The translations under genes were made by a program, and so were the position numbers. From the NCBI GenBank assembly GCA_002382645.1, contig DFYP01000207.1, positions 59,740 through 70,123 of the forward strand: a stretch of 10,384 nucleotides of DNA. Direction: 5' to 3'. Shown one piece after another: positions 1 to 6,216 of this stretch. The DNA comes from Desulfovibrio sp. UBA4079 (GTDB lineage: Bacteria; Desulfobacterota; Desulfovibrionia; Desulfovibrionales; Desulfovibrionaceae). Position 1 is the stretch's first letter. Every line of letters starts with the position of its first letter. Under the pieces are notes generated by a model that searched no databases, was not told the DNA's origin, and worked only from the letters and a program-made list of their open reading frames with translations.

Positions 1-349
1 CGCCCCAGCCCGTGCCGCCCTTGACCGTGCCGTCGGCCAGGATGGTTCCGACCACGAAGACCTCGTGGCCGCTGGCCACCTGCCAGCAGATGCTCTGGAG
101 CACGGCCCGGAACTTGGGCGCGCTGCTGAAGCCGCGGTTCATGAGCTTGGAGACGTAGGCCAGGCTCACGTCCTTGAGGCCCAGCTCCTCGGTGGTCAGC
201 ACGCGCAGGCCCCGGGTGCGGGCGGGCTGGTGCCCGTCGAAGCTGAAGTTGACCTCCTGCAGGCCGTAGCGCTCGGCGAGCGCGCCGAATTCCGCCTCGG
301 TCCCGCTGGCGGCGCCGCTGTACAGGATGCATTCCTTGGGCTCGAACAT
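1..349 (-). CDS. Conserved hypothetical, SLOG/Rossmann-like (3' end outside window)
   Basis: About 116 N-terminal residues are visible, starting MFEPKECILYSGAASGTEAE; the C-terminus lies beyond the left edge. The early strand plus glycine-rich loop (LYSGAASGTEAEFGALAERYG) has the form of the nucleotide-binding loop of SLOG-type Rossmann proteins (SGGAxGxD). The later stretch VFVVGTILADG followed by a GGTGWG motif near residues 111-116 recalls a family of small conserved hypothetical proteins that I recognise only by pattern; no biochemical role is known to me. No signal peptide or membrane segment is visible. The start is supported by GGAGG about 10 bases upstream of the ATG. The gene lies 43 bases downstream of the histidine kinase on the same strand and is probably cotranscribed with it. 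Binding of a nucleotide or a modified nucleotide ligand is inference. Confident that it is a gene, unsure of function. Confidence 0.8.
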   Translation of the reverse strand, partial: MFEPKECILYSGAASGTEAEFGALAERYGLQEVNFSFDGHQPARTRGLRVLTTEELGLKDVSLAYVSKLMNRGFSSAPKFRAVLQSICWQVASGHEVFVVGTILADGTVKGGTGWG

Positions 350-392
350 GCGAGGGTTTCCTCCGTGATTGCGGTTTGTTGCCGGATCAGCC

Positions 393-1538
393 TCAGGCCA
401 GCGGCAGATGGATGCGGAACACGGTCCCGGTCTCCAGGGCCGAGGAGAAGCTCGCCTGGCCCTCCAGGTAGCGTTCCGTGAGCAACAGGATGCTGTAGGT
501 CCCGAGCCCCCGGCCCGGGCCCTTGGTGGAGAAGGAGCGGTTGAAGATCTGGAGCTGGACCTTGCGGGCCATGACCGCCTCGTTGTGCACCGAGAACATG
601 CCCCGGCCGTCCTCCACCCGGCAGTCCAGGGTCACGGTCTGGCCGTTGCGCGAGGCCTCCACGGCGTTCTTGATCATGTTCCCGAGCACCCGGCGCAGGA
701 TCATGGGGTCCACGCGCAGGCGGAAGTCCTCGGCGCCCTCCGCCAGGACCAGCCGGACTCCCCGGGCCGCCGGGCCTCCCTTATGGGCCTCCACGGCGTC
801 GCGCAGGAAGTCCAGGGCGTCGCGGTCCACGGGCCGGGGCTGGAGCTCGTTGTTCTCCGCGGCCATGAGATCCTTCTGGGCCATGATCTCATCCACCAGG
901 TAGTCCAGGGAGGTGTAGAGCAGGTCCACGTCCGGACGCAGGGTGTCGGGCACCCGGCCGCGCAGGACTTCGGTGAGCCCGCGCACCCCGCCGGCCACGT
1001 TGAGCAGGTCGTGGAAGAATATGCGCTCGAGCACATTGCGCCGGATCTCGTGGCTCTCGTCCTTGATGGCGAGCACCGCGAACTGTTCGCCGTTCAGGTC
1101 GTAGGGGTCCACGGCCACGGCCAGGTCCAGGGCCTGGGTCCCGCCCTGGTAGCTGCGCAGCATCCGGCAGTGCATCTCCGCGCTGCTTCCGGACAGGCCC
1201 ATGAGCACGGCCCGGACCGCGCCGCAATTGATGCAGTATTCCGTGGTGCCGCAGCCGCCGTCGGTCTCGCCGGCATGGATGCAGGAGAATATCTCGCCGG
1301 GCCGCAGGCCCAGAAGGCCCTCGGCCTGGCCCGCGCCGCTCTCCACGAAGAAGTCCTGGCAGGCCTTGTTGGCGAAGATGGCCTGACGCTGGCCGTTGAG
1401 CACCAGGAGCATGGTGGGCACGGCGTGCATGAGCTTGGCGCAGTGGGTGCCCAGAAAGACCCGCGCCTGGCGGCGGATGGTCTCGGCGTCCGCCCGCTGG
1501 GCCGAGGCGTAATAGGTGCTTGGTCTGTCCTGTTTCAT
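393..1538 (-). CDS. Soluble PAS-domain sensor histidine kinase with Cys-rich sensor
   Basis: A 381-residue protein with no membrane segment, so the sensor is cytoplasmic. Residues about 35-160 look like a PAS domain (PTMLLVLNGQRQAIFANKAC). It carries Cys86, His88, Cys96, Cys102 and Cys105 in a Cx9Cx5CxxC arrangement that could hold a metal, an iron-sulfur centre or a redox disulfide (inference). The phospho-acceptor is probably His176 in RIFFHDLLN. The N box is GNMIKNAVEAS (286-296). The G2 box is GRGLGTYS (342-349), preceded by FSTKG. The usual G1 DxGxG is replaced by VHNEAV (317-322), a variation I associate with this soluble GHKL subgroup. No response regulator is adjacent, so it is an orphan kinase. 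The start at 1538 is preferred over an upstream in-frame ATG because CAGGAG lies 10 bases before it and conserved sequence begins there. The SLOG-like gene follows after 43 bases. Confidence 0.9.
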   Translation of the reverse strand: MKQDRPSTYYASAQRADAETIRRQARVFLGTHCAKLMHAVPTMLLVLNGQRQAIFANKACQDFFVESGAGQAEGLLGLRPGEIFSCIHAGETDGGCGTTEYCINCGAVRAVLMGLSGSSAEMHCRMLRSYQGGTQALDLAVAVDPYDLNGEQFAVLAIKDESHEIRRNVLERIFFHDLLNVAGGVRGLTEVLRGRVPDTLRPDVDLLYTSLDYLVDEIMAQKDLMAAENNELQPRPVDRDALDFLRDAVEAHKGGPAARGVRLVLAEGAEDFRLRVDPMILRRVLGNMIKNAVEASRNGQTVTLDCRVEDGRGMFSVHNEAVMARKVQLQIFNRSFSTKGPGRGLGTYSILLLTERYLEGQASFSSALETGTVFRIHLPLA

Positions 1539-1572
1539 GCGTTCACGGCTCCTGAACGTCCCCCTGCCGAGA

Positions 1573-1601
1573 TTGCACAGATTCCGGGGGCAGGCCATTA
1601 T
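1573..1601 (+). promoter_or_regulatory. Possible promoter for the oxidoreductase-Usp operon
   Basis: TTGCAC (1573-1578), a 17-base spacer and CATTAT (1596-1601) form a plausible sigma70-like promoter in the 181-base divergent spacer. Transcription would start near 1608, leaving about 110 bases of leader before the ATG at 1720. The -35 match is poor. The site overlaps the region where the divergent kinase promoter would start transcription, so the two units could share a regulator (inference). Confidence 0.3.
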
Positions 1602-1614
1602 TATCGGCAGCGAG

Positions 1615-1643
1615 AGCCTAGCATCGCGCGCTCCGGGGCGCAA
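1615..1643 (-). promoter_or_regulatory. Possible promoter for the kinase operon
   Basis: Read on the minus strand, TTGCGC (1643-1638), a 17-base spacer and TAGGCT (1620-1615) form a weak sigma70-like pair, each box matching three of six consensus bases. It would give a leader of roughly 70 bases before the kinase ATG. An A/T-rich GATAATAAT closer to the gene is an alternative -10 but has no convincing -35. Confidence 0.25.
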
Positions 1644-1719
1644 TGCCGCGCGGGACACGGGACTAGACCCGGCGGCGGCCCGCCTGCTACACAGGGACAC
1701 GCACCCAAAAGGACGGCCG

Positions 1720-3711
1720 ATGGCGGACAGCACGCACGCCTTGGACCAGCACGCGCTTCTCTTCCAGCCCTACCGGCTGGCCGGGCAGACCCTCAAAAAC
1801 CGCCTGGCCGCCCTGCCGCTGTTCACCGGCTACGCCTACACCGACGGGCATGTCAGCCCGCTCCTGCTGGAACACTACTGGCGCCTGGCCGGCAGCGGCG
1901 CGGGCCTGGTGGTGGTGGGCAACGTGGCCGTGGCCCCGGACGGGGTCACCGCGCCCAACAACCTGCGCCTGGACAAGGACGAATTCGTGCCGGGCCTGGC
2001 CCGCCTGGCCCGTGTCCTGCGCGACGCCGGGGCCGTGTCCTGCGCCCAGCTGAACCACGCCGGACGCTTCGCCCGCACCGAGGCCCCGCTCATGCCCGCG
2101 CCCATGGACGCCACCCACCTGGCCTTCGACATGACCTCGCTCAAGGCCTTCATGGAGAGCTTCCCCCTGGAGGAGCGCTTCGGCCTGACCTGGATGGTCA
2201 TGCGCAAGGCCGCCTCCTGGCAGGCGGGCATGAGCCGCGAACAGCGCCAGGACGTGATCCGGGCCTTTGCCCAGGCCGCGGCCCGGGCCGTGGCCGCGGG
2301 CTTCGACATGGTCGAGCTGCACGGGGCCACCGGCTACCTCCTGACCCAGTTCCTTTCAGCCTACACCAACCGCCCGGCCACCGGCGGCTCCCTGCCCCTG
2401 GCCAAGCGGGCGGCCTTTCCCCTGGATGTCTTCCGGGCGGTACGGTCGGCCGTGCCCCCGGGTTATCCCGTGGGCTTCCGCCTGCTGGTGCGCGAGTGGA
2501 CCCCGGACGGCGTGGACCTGCCCGAGGCCCTGGAGTTCGCGGCCCTGCTGGAACAGGAGGGCGCGGCCTATGTCTCGGCCTCGGCCGGGACCTACAACTC
2601 CATATTCAATCCCGCGATCCGCAGGCTCACGGCCCGGCCCGGCTATCTCCGCCAGGAATGCGCGGCCCTCAAGGCCCGCGTCGGCCTGCCCGTGGTCACG
2701 GCCGGAAAAATCCTGACCCCGCCCCTGGCCGAGCGCATCCTCCAGGCCGGGGAGGCCGATCTCATCGGCCTGGGCCGCCCCCTGCTGGCCGACCCCGACT
2801 GGCTGCGCAAGGCCCAAACCGGCGCGAAGGTCAACGCCTGCATCGACTGCTACGCCTGTCTGCGGCGCATCGTGCGGGACCAGGGCCTGAACTGCGTGCG
2901 CCGGCCGCCCAAGGAACAGAAGCGCGTGGACCTGGAATACGCCCTGCAGGGCCGCCAGACCTACAAGACGCTCATCGTCCTGGCCTCGGCCGGGGACGCC
3001 GGGCGGCTGCGGGAGCTCTGGAGCGGACGGGTCCCGGCCCGGGTCCACGACGCGGCCACGGTCCTCTTCCTGCATCCCGAGGGCGGGGACGTGGCCCTGG
3101 CCCAGGCCCGCGACGACCTGCGCCGCTGGTGCCAGGAGCAGTGGCGCGGCCATGGCCTGGAGCCGGAGCGCCTGCGCTTCGAGGACCGCACCTTGCGCGG
3201 GGCGGCCGATGACCTCGTGCTCCGCGAGGCCGAGGCCGGAAACTTCGGCGTGGTCCTGCTCTGCCGCCAGGAGGGCGAGGCCTGGCGCGAGCGTGTGCTC
3301 CTGCGCCGCGACCGGATCACCGGCCTGCTCGGGGAGAACCCGGGCCAGGGCCGCGTGCTGGTGCCCTTCGACTTCTCCCCGGCCTCGCTCCTGGTCCTGC
3401 GCTACGTGTCCCGGGCCTGGCCCGGGGACCTGACCTTCCTGCACGTGCTGGAAAACGGCCCCCGGGAGGCCGAAAAGCAGTGGCGCGAGGCCAAGGAGCT
3501 GACCGGCCTGGACGAGGACACGCCCCTGGCGGTGGTGGCGCGCCGCCGGGGCCCGGCCCAGGACCTCCTGGACGAGGTGGTCCGCGGCGGCTTCGACGCC
3601 GTGGTCATGGGCCGCAGGGGCCAGGGCGGCCTCCGGCGGCTCCTGTTGGGCAGCGTCTCGGCCGCGGTGCTGCGCGGCCTCACCAAGCAAACCCTGATTC
3701 TGGTGGCCTGA
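1720..3711 (+). CDS. OYE-family FMN oxidoreductase fused to [4Fe-4S] motif and two Usp domains
   Basis: A 663-residue cytoplasmic protein. Residues about 10-370 are an Old Yellow Enzyme/2,4-dienoyl-CoA reductase-type FMN TIM barrel: QLNHAGR (110-116), VELHGATGYLLTQFLS (198-213), TAGKIL (327-332) and DLIGLGRPLLADPDW (347-361). Cys374, 377, 380 and 392 (CxxCxxCx11C) match the [4Fe-4S] motif of dienoyl-CoA/2-enoate reductases. The FAD/NAD(P)H-binding half of those enzymes is absent. In its place are a degenerate Usp-like domain (about 413-535) and a full UspA domain (about 544-663) with the ATP-binding pattern Gx2Gx9GS (Gly631, Gly634, Gly644-Ser645). In the barrel, the second residue of the usual HxA(H/N) pair is Thr204, and the NRRxDxYGGS loop is reduced to NRPATGGS. 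The substrate is unknown; an alkene or dienoyl reductase fed by an external donor is inference. The start at 1720 has AAAGGA upstream and fits the family N-terminus. Confidence 0.93.
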   Translation: MADSTHALDQHALLFQPYRLAGQTLKNRLAALPLFTGYAYTDGHVSPLLLEHYWRLAGSGAGLVVVGNVAVAPDGVTAPNNLRLDKDEFVPGLARLARVLRDAGAVSCAQLNHAGRFARTEAPLMPAPMDATHLAFDMTSLKAFMESFPLEERFGLTWMVMRKAASWQAGMSREQRQDVIRAFAQAAARAVAAGFDMVELHGATGYLLTQFLSAYTNRPATGGSLPLAKRAAFPLDVFRAVRSAVPPGYPVGFRLLVREWTPDGVDLPEALEFAALLEQEGAAYVSASAGTYNSIFNPAIRRLTARPGYLRQECAALKARVGLPVVTAGKILTPPLAERILQAGEADLIGLGRPLLADPDWLRKAQTGAKVNACIDCYACLRRIVRDQGLNCVRRPPKEQKRVDLEYALQGRQTYKTLIVLASAGDAGRLRELWSGRVPARVHDAATVLFLHPEGGDVALAQARDDLRRWCQEQWRGHGLEPERLRFEDRTLRGAADDLVLREAEAGNFGVVLLCRQEGEAWRERVLLRRDRITGLLGENPGQGRVLVPFDFSPASLLVLRYVSRAWPGDLTFLHVLENGPREAEKQWREAKELTGLDEDTPLAVVARRRGPAQDLLDEVVRGGFDAVVMGRRGQGGLRRLLLGSVSAAVLRGLTKQTLILVA

Positions 3712-3733
3712 ACCGGCCACAGGAGCCCACGCC

Positions 3734-4198
3734 ATGCCCCGCGCGCTCATCAGCGAGAACGAAATCCTGGCCTCCCCCTCCCAGGTCTGGCGCGTGCTCA
3801 CGGACTTCCCCTTCTATCCGGAGTGGAACCCGTTCATCCGCGAGGCCGAGGGCGAACTGCGCGTGGGCAGCCGCCTCAGGCTCTCCTTCACCACGCCCTC
3901 GGGCATCGCCATGAAGGCCTCGGCCACCCTGGTCCAGGTGGAGCAGGACTACGAACTGCGCTGGGTGGGCAGCCTGCTGGCGCCCATCCTCATGGACGTC
4001 GAGCACTTCTTCATCATGGAGCCCCTCTCCCCGCACCGCACCCGCTTCGTCCACGGCGAGACCTTCGGCGGCATGCTCGTGCCGGTGTTCATCCGCATGC
4101 TCCAGGGCGAGGTCATGGGCGCCTACCGGGCCATGAACCTGGCCCTCAAGCAGCGCGCCGAGGACCTGGCCGTCCGGGAAGGCCTGGTCCGGTCCTGA
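3734..4198 (+). CDS. SRPBCC (START/Bet v1-like) family protein
   Basis: A 154-residue cytoplasmic protein of typical length for the polyketide-cyclase/dehydrase-like SRPBCC fold, a helix-grip barrel with a hydrophobic ligand cavity. Family signs are the N-terminal strand and helix (ISENEILASPSQVWRVLTDF), the YPEWNPFI motif (28-35), LRW in the middle, the VEHFF strand, TRFVHGETF, and a C-terminal helix with AMNLALKQRAE. No signal peptide or membrane span is visible. The ligand cannot be predicted; members bind lipids, polyketides or other hydrophobic molecules. AGGAG lies 8 bases before the ATG. It starts 22 bases after the OYE-Usp fusion stop, so the two are almost certainly one operon, and a hydrophobic substrate or product of the reductase is a reasonable but unproven ligand. 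Confidence 0.9.
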   Translation: MPRALISENEILASPSQVWRVLTDFPFYPEWNPFIREAEGELRVGSRLRLSFTTPSGIAMKASATLVQVEQDYELRWVGSLLAPILMDVEHFFIMEPLSPHRTRFVHGETFGGMLVPVFIRMLQGEVMGAYRAMNLALKQRAEDLAVREGLVRS

Positions 4199-4207
4199 GC
4201 CCCATCC

Positions 4208-4222
4208 CGGGCCTGAAGCCCG
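4208..4222 (+). terminator. Weak candidate terminator hairpin after the SRPBCC gene
   Basis: CGGGC-CTGAA-GCCCG forms a 5-bp stem with a 5-base loop 10 bases after the stop codon. The sequence after it (CTGATCATTGTTCC) has only scattered T residues, so it is not a convincing intrinsic terminator. It may mark the 3' end of the oxidoreductase operon. Confidence 0.25.
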
Positions 4223-4256
4223 CTGATCATTGTTCCAACCCATTCGCCGGACGCCC

Positions 4257-4285
4257 TTGACCTGATGCATACAGGGGTCTATAGC
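4257..4285 (+). promoter_or_regulatory. Sigma70-type promoter of the transporter operon
   Basis: TTGACC (4257-4262), exactly 17 bases, then TATAGC (4280-4285). The first five bases of the -35 and the first four of the -10 match consensus (TTGACA, TATAAT). It is the best promoter in the window and lies in the least GC-rich intergenic stretch. Predicted start near 4292 gives a 5' leader of about 210 bases before the transporter ATG at 4504. Confidence 0.55.
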
Positions 4286-4305
4286 GCTGATATCGGAAAA
4301 AAGTT

Positions 4306-4326
4306 TCTTCCGGCTCGACCGGAAGA
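4306..4326. other. Perfect 8-bp inverted repeat (operator or hairpin)
   Basis: TCTTCCGG-CTCGA-CCGGAAGA, about 15 bases downstream of the predicted transcription start. As DNA it could be a repressor operator, as RNA a leader hairpin. On the minus strand the same stem is followed three bases later by six T residues (complement of 4302-4297), the shape of an intrinsic terminator for a transcript running leftward through the leader. Confidence 0.45.
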
Positions 4327-4488
4327 CACATACGTGAATCCTTCTCGGGCGCCGTGCACGCGCCGCCATGTTGCGAGGCGGGCGCATGTGCGGCCTCCCC
4401 GCGTCGATACAGGAGTCGAAGCCGAGCATCGCCTGAAAATGGTCTCAATCGGTTCTTGCTTGCCACCATGCGTTTATGAACAAACGTC

Positions 4489-4495
4489 AAGGAGG
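4489..4495 (+). promoter_or_regulatory. Strong ribosome-binding site of the transporter
   Basis: AAGGAGG, 8 bases before the ATG at 4504, is nearly the full anti-16S complement and fixes the start. It is the partner of the complementary CCTCC in the leader at 4394-4398. Confidence 0.8.
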
Positions 4496-4503
4496 TCGCA
4501 GGG

Positions 4504-5943
4504 ATGGAGGAGCAGAAAAGACCAATTGGCGAGGACTGGTTAGCTCTCTGGATCGGTTTGGGCATCTTTGTCTTGGGCCTGGGCGCGTTTGCTGGGGTGA
4601 ACGTCCTGGGCTGGGGCGCCAAGGTGAACGTCTGGATCGACGCGGCCAAGGCCGTCGTCCCGGTGTCCGGCGCCTTCAAGGAGATGCCGAGCATTGTTTC
4701 GCTCATCCTCACCTATCTCTTCATGCTGGGGCTCATGCTCATCGCGGCGCGCTGCATGCGCGCGGACATCAAGAAGTTCGCGGCCGGCTTCACCCTGGTG
4801 TTCTGGATCAGCTATGGCTGCTGGTTCACGGGACACTACGCCTACATCGCGGCCACCCCGGACGTGCTCGCGAAGTACGGCATCAACTGGTCGCTGAACC
4901 TCACCGGCGAGGCCGGGTTCATCGTGGCCCTGCTGGCCGGCCTGGTGATCGGCAACTTCTTCCCGAAACTGGCGGCGTTCATGGGCGAGGCCACGCGGCC
5001 CGAGCTGTACATCAAGACCGCCATCGTCATCCTGGGCGCGGGCCTGGGGGCCAAGGCCGCCGAATCCATGAGCCTGGCCTCGGCCATCCTGTTCCGGGGC
5101 CTGTGCGCCAGCGTCGAGGTCTACCTCATCGACTGGGCCGTGGTCTATCTGGTGGCCCGCACCGTGTTCAAATTCAACAGGGAATGGGCCGTGCCCCTGG
5201 CCTCGGGCATCTCCATCTGCGGCGTGTCCGCGGCCATCGCCACGGGAGCGGCCATCCGCGCCCGGCCGGTGGTCCCGATCATGGTCTCGTCGCTGGTGGT
5301 CATCTTCGCCGTGGTGGAGCTCCTGCTCCTGCCGTTCATCGCCCAGGCCCTGCTCTGGACCGAGCCCATGGTGGCCGGCGACTGGATGGGACTGGCGGTG
5401 AAGACCGACGGCGCGGCCATCGCCAGCGGCGCCATCGTGGACGCCCTGGTGCGGGCCAAGGCCCTGGCCATGGAGGGCATCCACTACCAGGAAGGCTGGA
5501 TCATGATGCCGGCCACCACCAGCAAGATCTTCATCGACTTCTTCATCGGCATCTGGGCCTTTGTCCTGGCCATCATCTGGTGTTCCAAGATCGAATGCCG
5601 CGGCGAGGTCAAGGCCGTGGAGATCTGGGAACGCTTCCCCAAGTTCGTCCTCGGTTACATGCTCACGTTCGTGCTCCTGCTGGCCTTCAGCCTGAGCTCG
5701 CCTGAAGCCCTCAAGGCGGCCAAGGGGGCCACCAGCCAGATGGACGCCTTCCGCGTCCTGTTCTTTGTCATGACCTTCTTCACCATCGGAGTGATCTCCA
5801 ACTTCCGCAAGCTCTGGGCGGAAGGCATCGGCAAGCTGGCGGCGGTCTATCTCCTCTGCCTGTTCGGGTTCATCGTCTGGGTGGGCCTGCTCATCTCCTA
5901 CATCTTCTTCCACGGCATCAAGCCGCCGCTGGTCGTGGGCTGA
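4504..5943 (+). CDS. YeiH-family putative sulfate exporter
   Basis: A 479-residue integral inner-membrane protein with about 11-12 hydrophobic segments, for example near residues 12-37, 62-82, 91-110, 137-154, 168-187, 192-220, 257-280, 340-360, 381-398, 415-432 and 444-470. Family signs are a segment like KTAIVILGAGLGAKAA (171-186), the buried ISICGVSAAIATGAA motif (236-250; YeiH relatives have CGASA here), GAIVDALVRAKA (309-320) and a terminal ISNFRKLWAEG helix entry (431-441). It is longer than Escherichia coli YeiH (about 350 residues), with an added N-terminal region. The family is annotated as putative sulfate exporter; transport of sulfate or another sulfur oxyanion or organosulfonate product is by family name, not shown here. 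It is the first gene of an operon with the 61-residue protein 35 bases downstream, behind a promoter and a long leader. Confidence 0.88.
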   Translation: MEEQKRPIGEDWLALWIGLGIFVLGLGAFAGVNVLGWGAKVNVWIDAAKAVVPVSGAFKEMPSIVSLILTYLFMLGLMLIAARCMRADIKKFAAGFTLVFWISYGCWFTGHYAYIAATPDVLAKYGINWSLNLTGEAGFIVALLAGLVIGNFFPKLAAFMGEATRPELYIKTAIVILGAGLGAKAAESMSLASAILFRGLCASVEVYLIDWAVVYLVARTVFKFNREWAVPLASGISICGVSAAIATGAAIRARPVVPIMVSSLVVIFAVVELLLLPFIAQALLWTEPMVAGDWMGLAVKTDGAAIASGAIVDALVRAKALAMEGIHYQEGWIMMPATTSKIFIDFFIGIWAFVLAIIWCSKIECRGEVKAVEIWERFPKFVLGYMLTFVLLLAFSLSSPEALKAAKGATSQMDAFRVLFFVMTFFTIGVISNFRKLWAEGIGKLAAVYLLCLFGFIVWVGLLISYIFFHGIKPPLVVG

Positions 5944-5978
5944 CGGCCCGGACCTGATGGCCTGGACAAGGAGGACTT

Positions 5979-6164
5979 ATGGCTGAACAGCACAAGATGT
6001 CGGCTGAAGAGGAACAGAGACTCAAGCAGGAGATGCACCAGATGGAGTACGAGCCCCTTCTCCCCGTGGAGAAGAAGCTCATCTCCGTGAGCATCGGGCT
6101 CGGTGTGGTCCTGCTGTTCGTGTTCATCTGGATCAGCTTCACCTTCTTCCCTGGGGTGCACTGA
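5979..6164 (+). CDS. Small single-span membrane protein, transporter partner
   Basis: A 61-residue protein. Residues 1-33 are hydrophilic and rich in Glu, Gln, Lys and Met (SAEEEQRLKQEMHQMEYEP), likely a short amphipathic helix. Residues about 34-57 are one hydrophobic segment (LISVSIGLGVVLLFVFIWIS), and the protein ends FFPGVH. The positive residues KK just before the span suggest the N-terminus faces the cytoplasm. A strong ribosome-binding site (AAGGAGG) lies 5 bases before the ATG, and the gene starts 35 bases after the transporter, so both are made from one transcript. A role as an accessory or stabilising subunit of the transporter is inferred from position; I do not recognise a named family. 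Strong translation signals and transporter linkage argue it is real. Confidence 0.8.
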   Translation: MAEQHKMSAEEEQRLKQEMHQMEYEPLLPVEKKLISVSIGLGVVLLFVFIWISFTFFPGVH

Positions 6165-6216
6165 CCGGCGCGGTCCGGGTGTGCAGAACGGCTGCAAGAA
6201 ACCCATGAGACGCCAC

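Larger units (their letters stand above)
4292..4503 (+). promoter_or_regulatory. Long structured 5' leader of the transporter operon
   Basis: This stretch has no convincing gene. It holds three hairpins: 4306-4326 (8 bp), 4348-4364 (GGCGC/GCGCC, 7-base loop) and 4375-4397 (GAGGC plus CGC pairing with GCG plus GCCTC, 3-base bulge, ATGT loop). The 3' arm of the third hairpin overlaps GGCCTCC (4392-4398), which is complementary to GGAGGTC (4491-4497), that is, to the transporter's ribosome-binding site (7 bp including one G-U). The two pairings exclude each other, so the leader could switch between open and hidden ribosome-binding site. I do not recognise a known riboswitch class. The structures are read from sequence; regulation is inference, and complementary stretches are common in GC-rich DNA. 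Confidence 0.4.

Noticed and set aside
1594..1606. A/T-rich GATAATAAT on the minus strand as the main -10 of the kinase promoter
   Set aside because: No -35-like hexamer lies at 16-18 bases, so the alternative weak pair at 1615-1643 was listed at low confidence instead.
369..3212. Very long open frame on the plus strand overlapping the kinase and oxidoreductase genes
   Set aside because: Its translation is low-complexity and rich in Gly, Pro, Arg and Ala, with no family pattern. It is the shadow of genes with GC-rich third codon positions, running antisense through the kinase and out of frame through the oxidoreductase.
4368..4436. 22-codon upstream reading frame in the transporter leader, possible leader peptide
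   Set aside because: No Shine-Dalgarno precedes its ATG, and its codons show no run of a regulatory amino acid. It could still be translated, but the sequence does not support it.
4265..4543. 92-codon plus-strand frame across the leader and transporter start
   Set aside because: Its ATG lies upstream of the predicted transcription start, has no ribosome-binding site, and its product is Arg/Pro/Cys-rich without family likeness. It overlaps the real gene out of frame.
4540..5913. Long minus-strand open frame opposite the transporter
   Set aside because: The translation is a hydrophilic Asp/Glu/Gly/His-rich string, the expected complement of a membrane-protein gene. No ribosome-binding site supports it.
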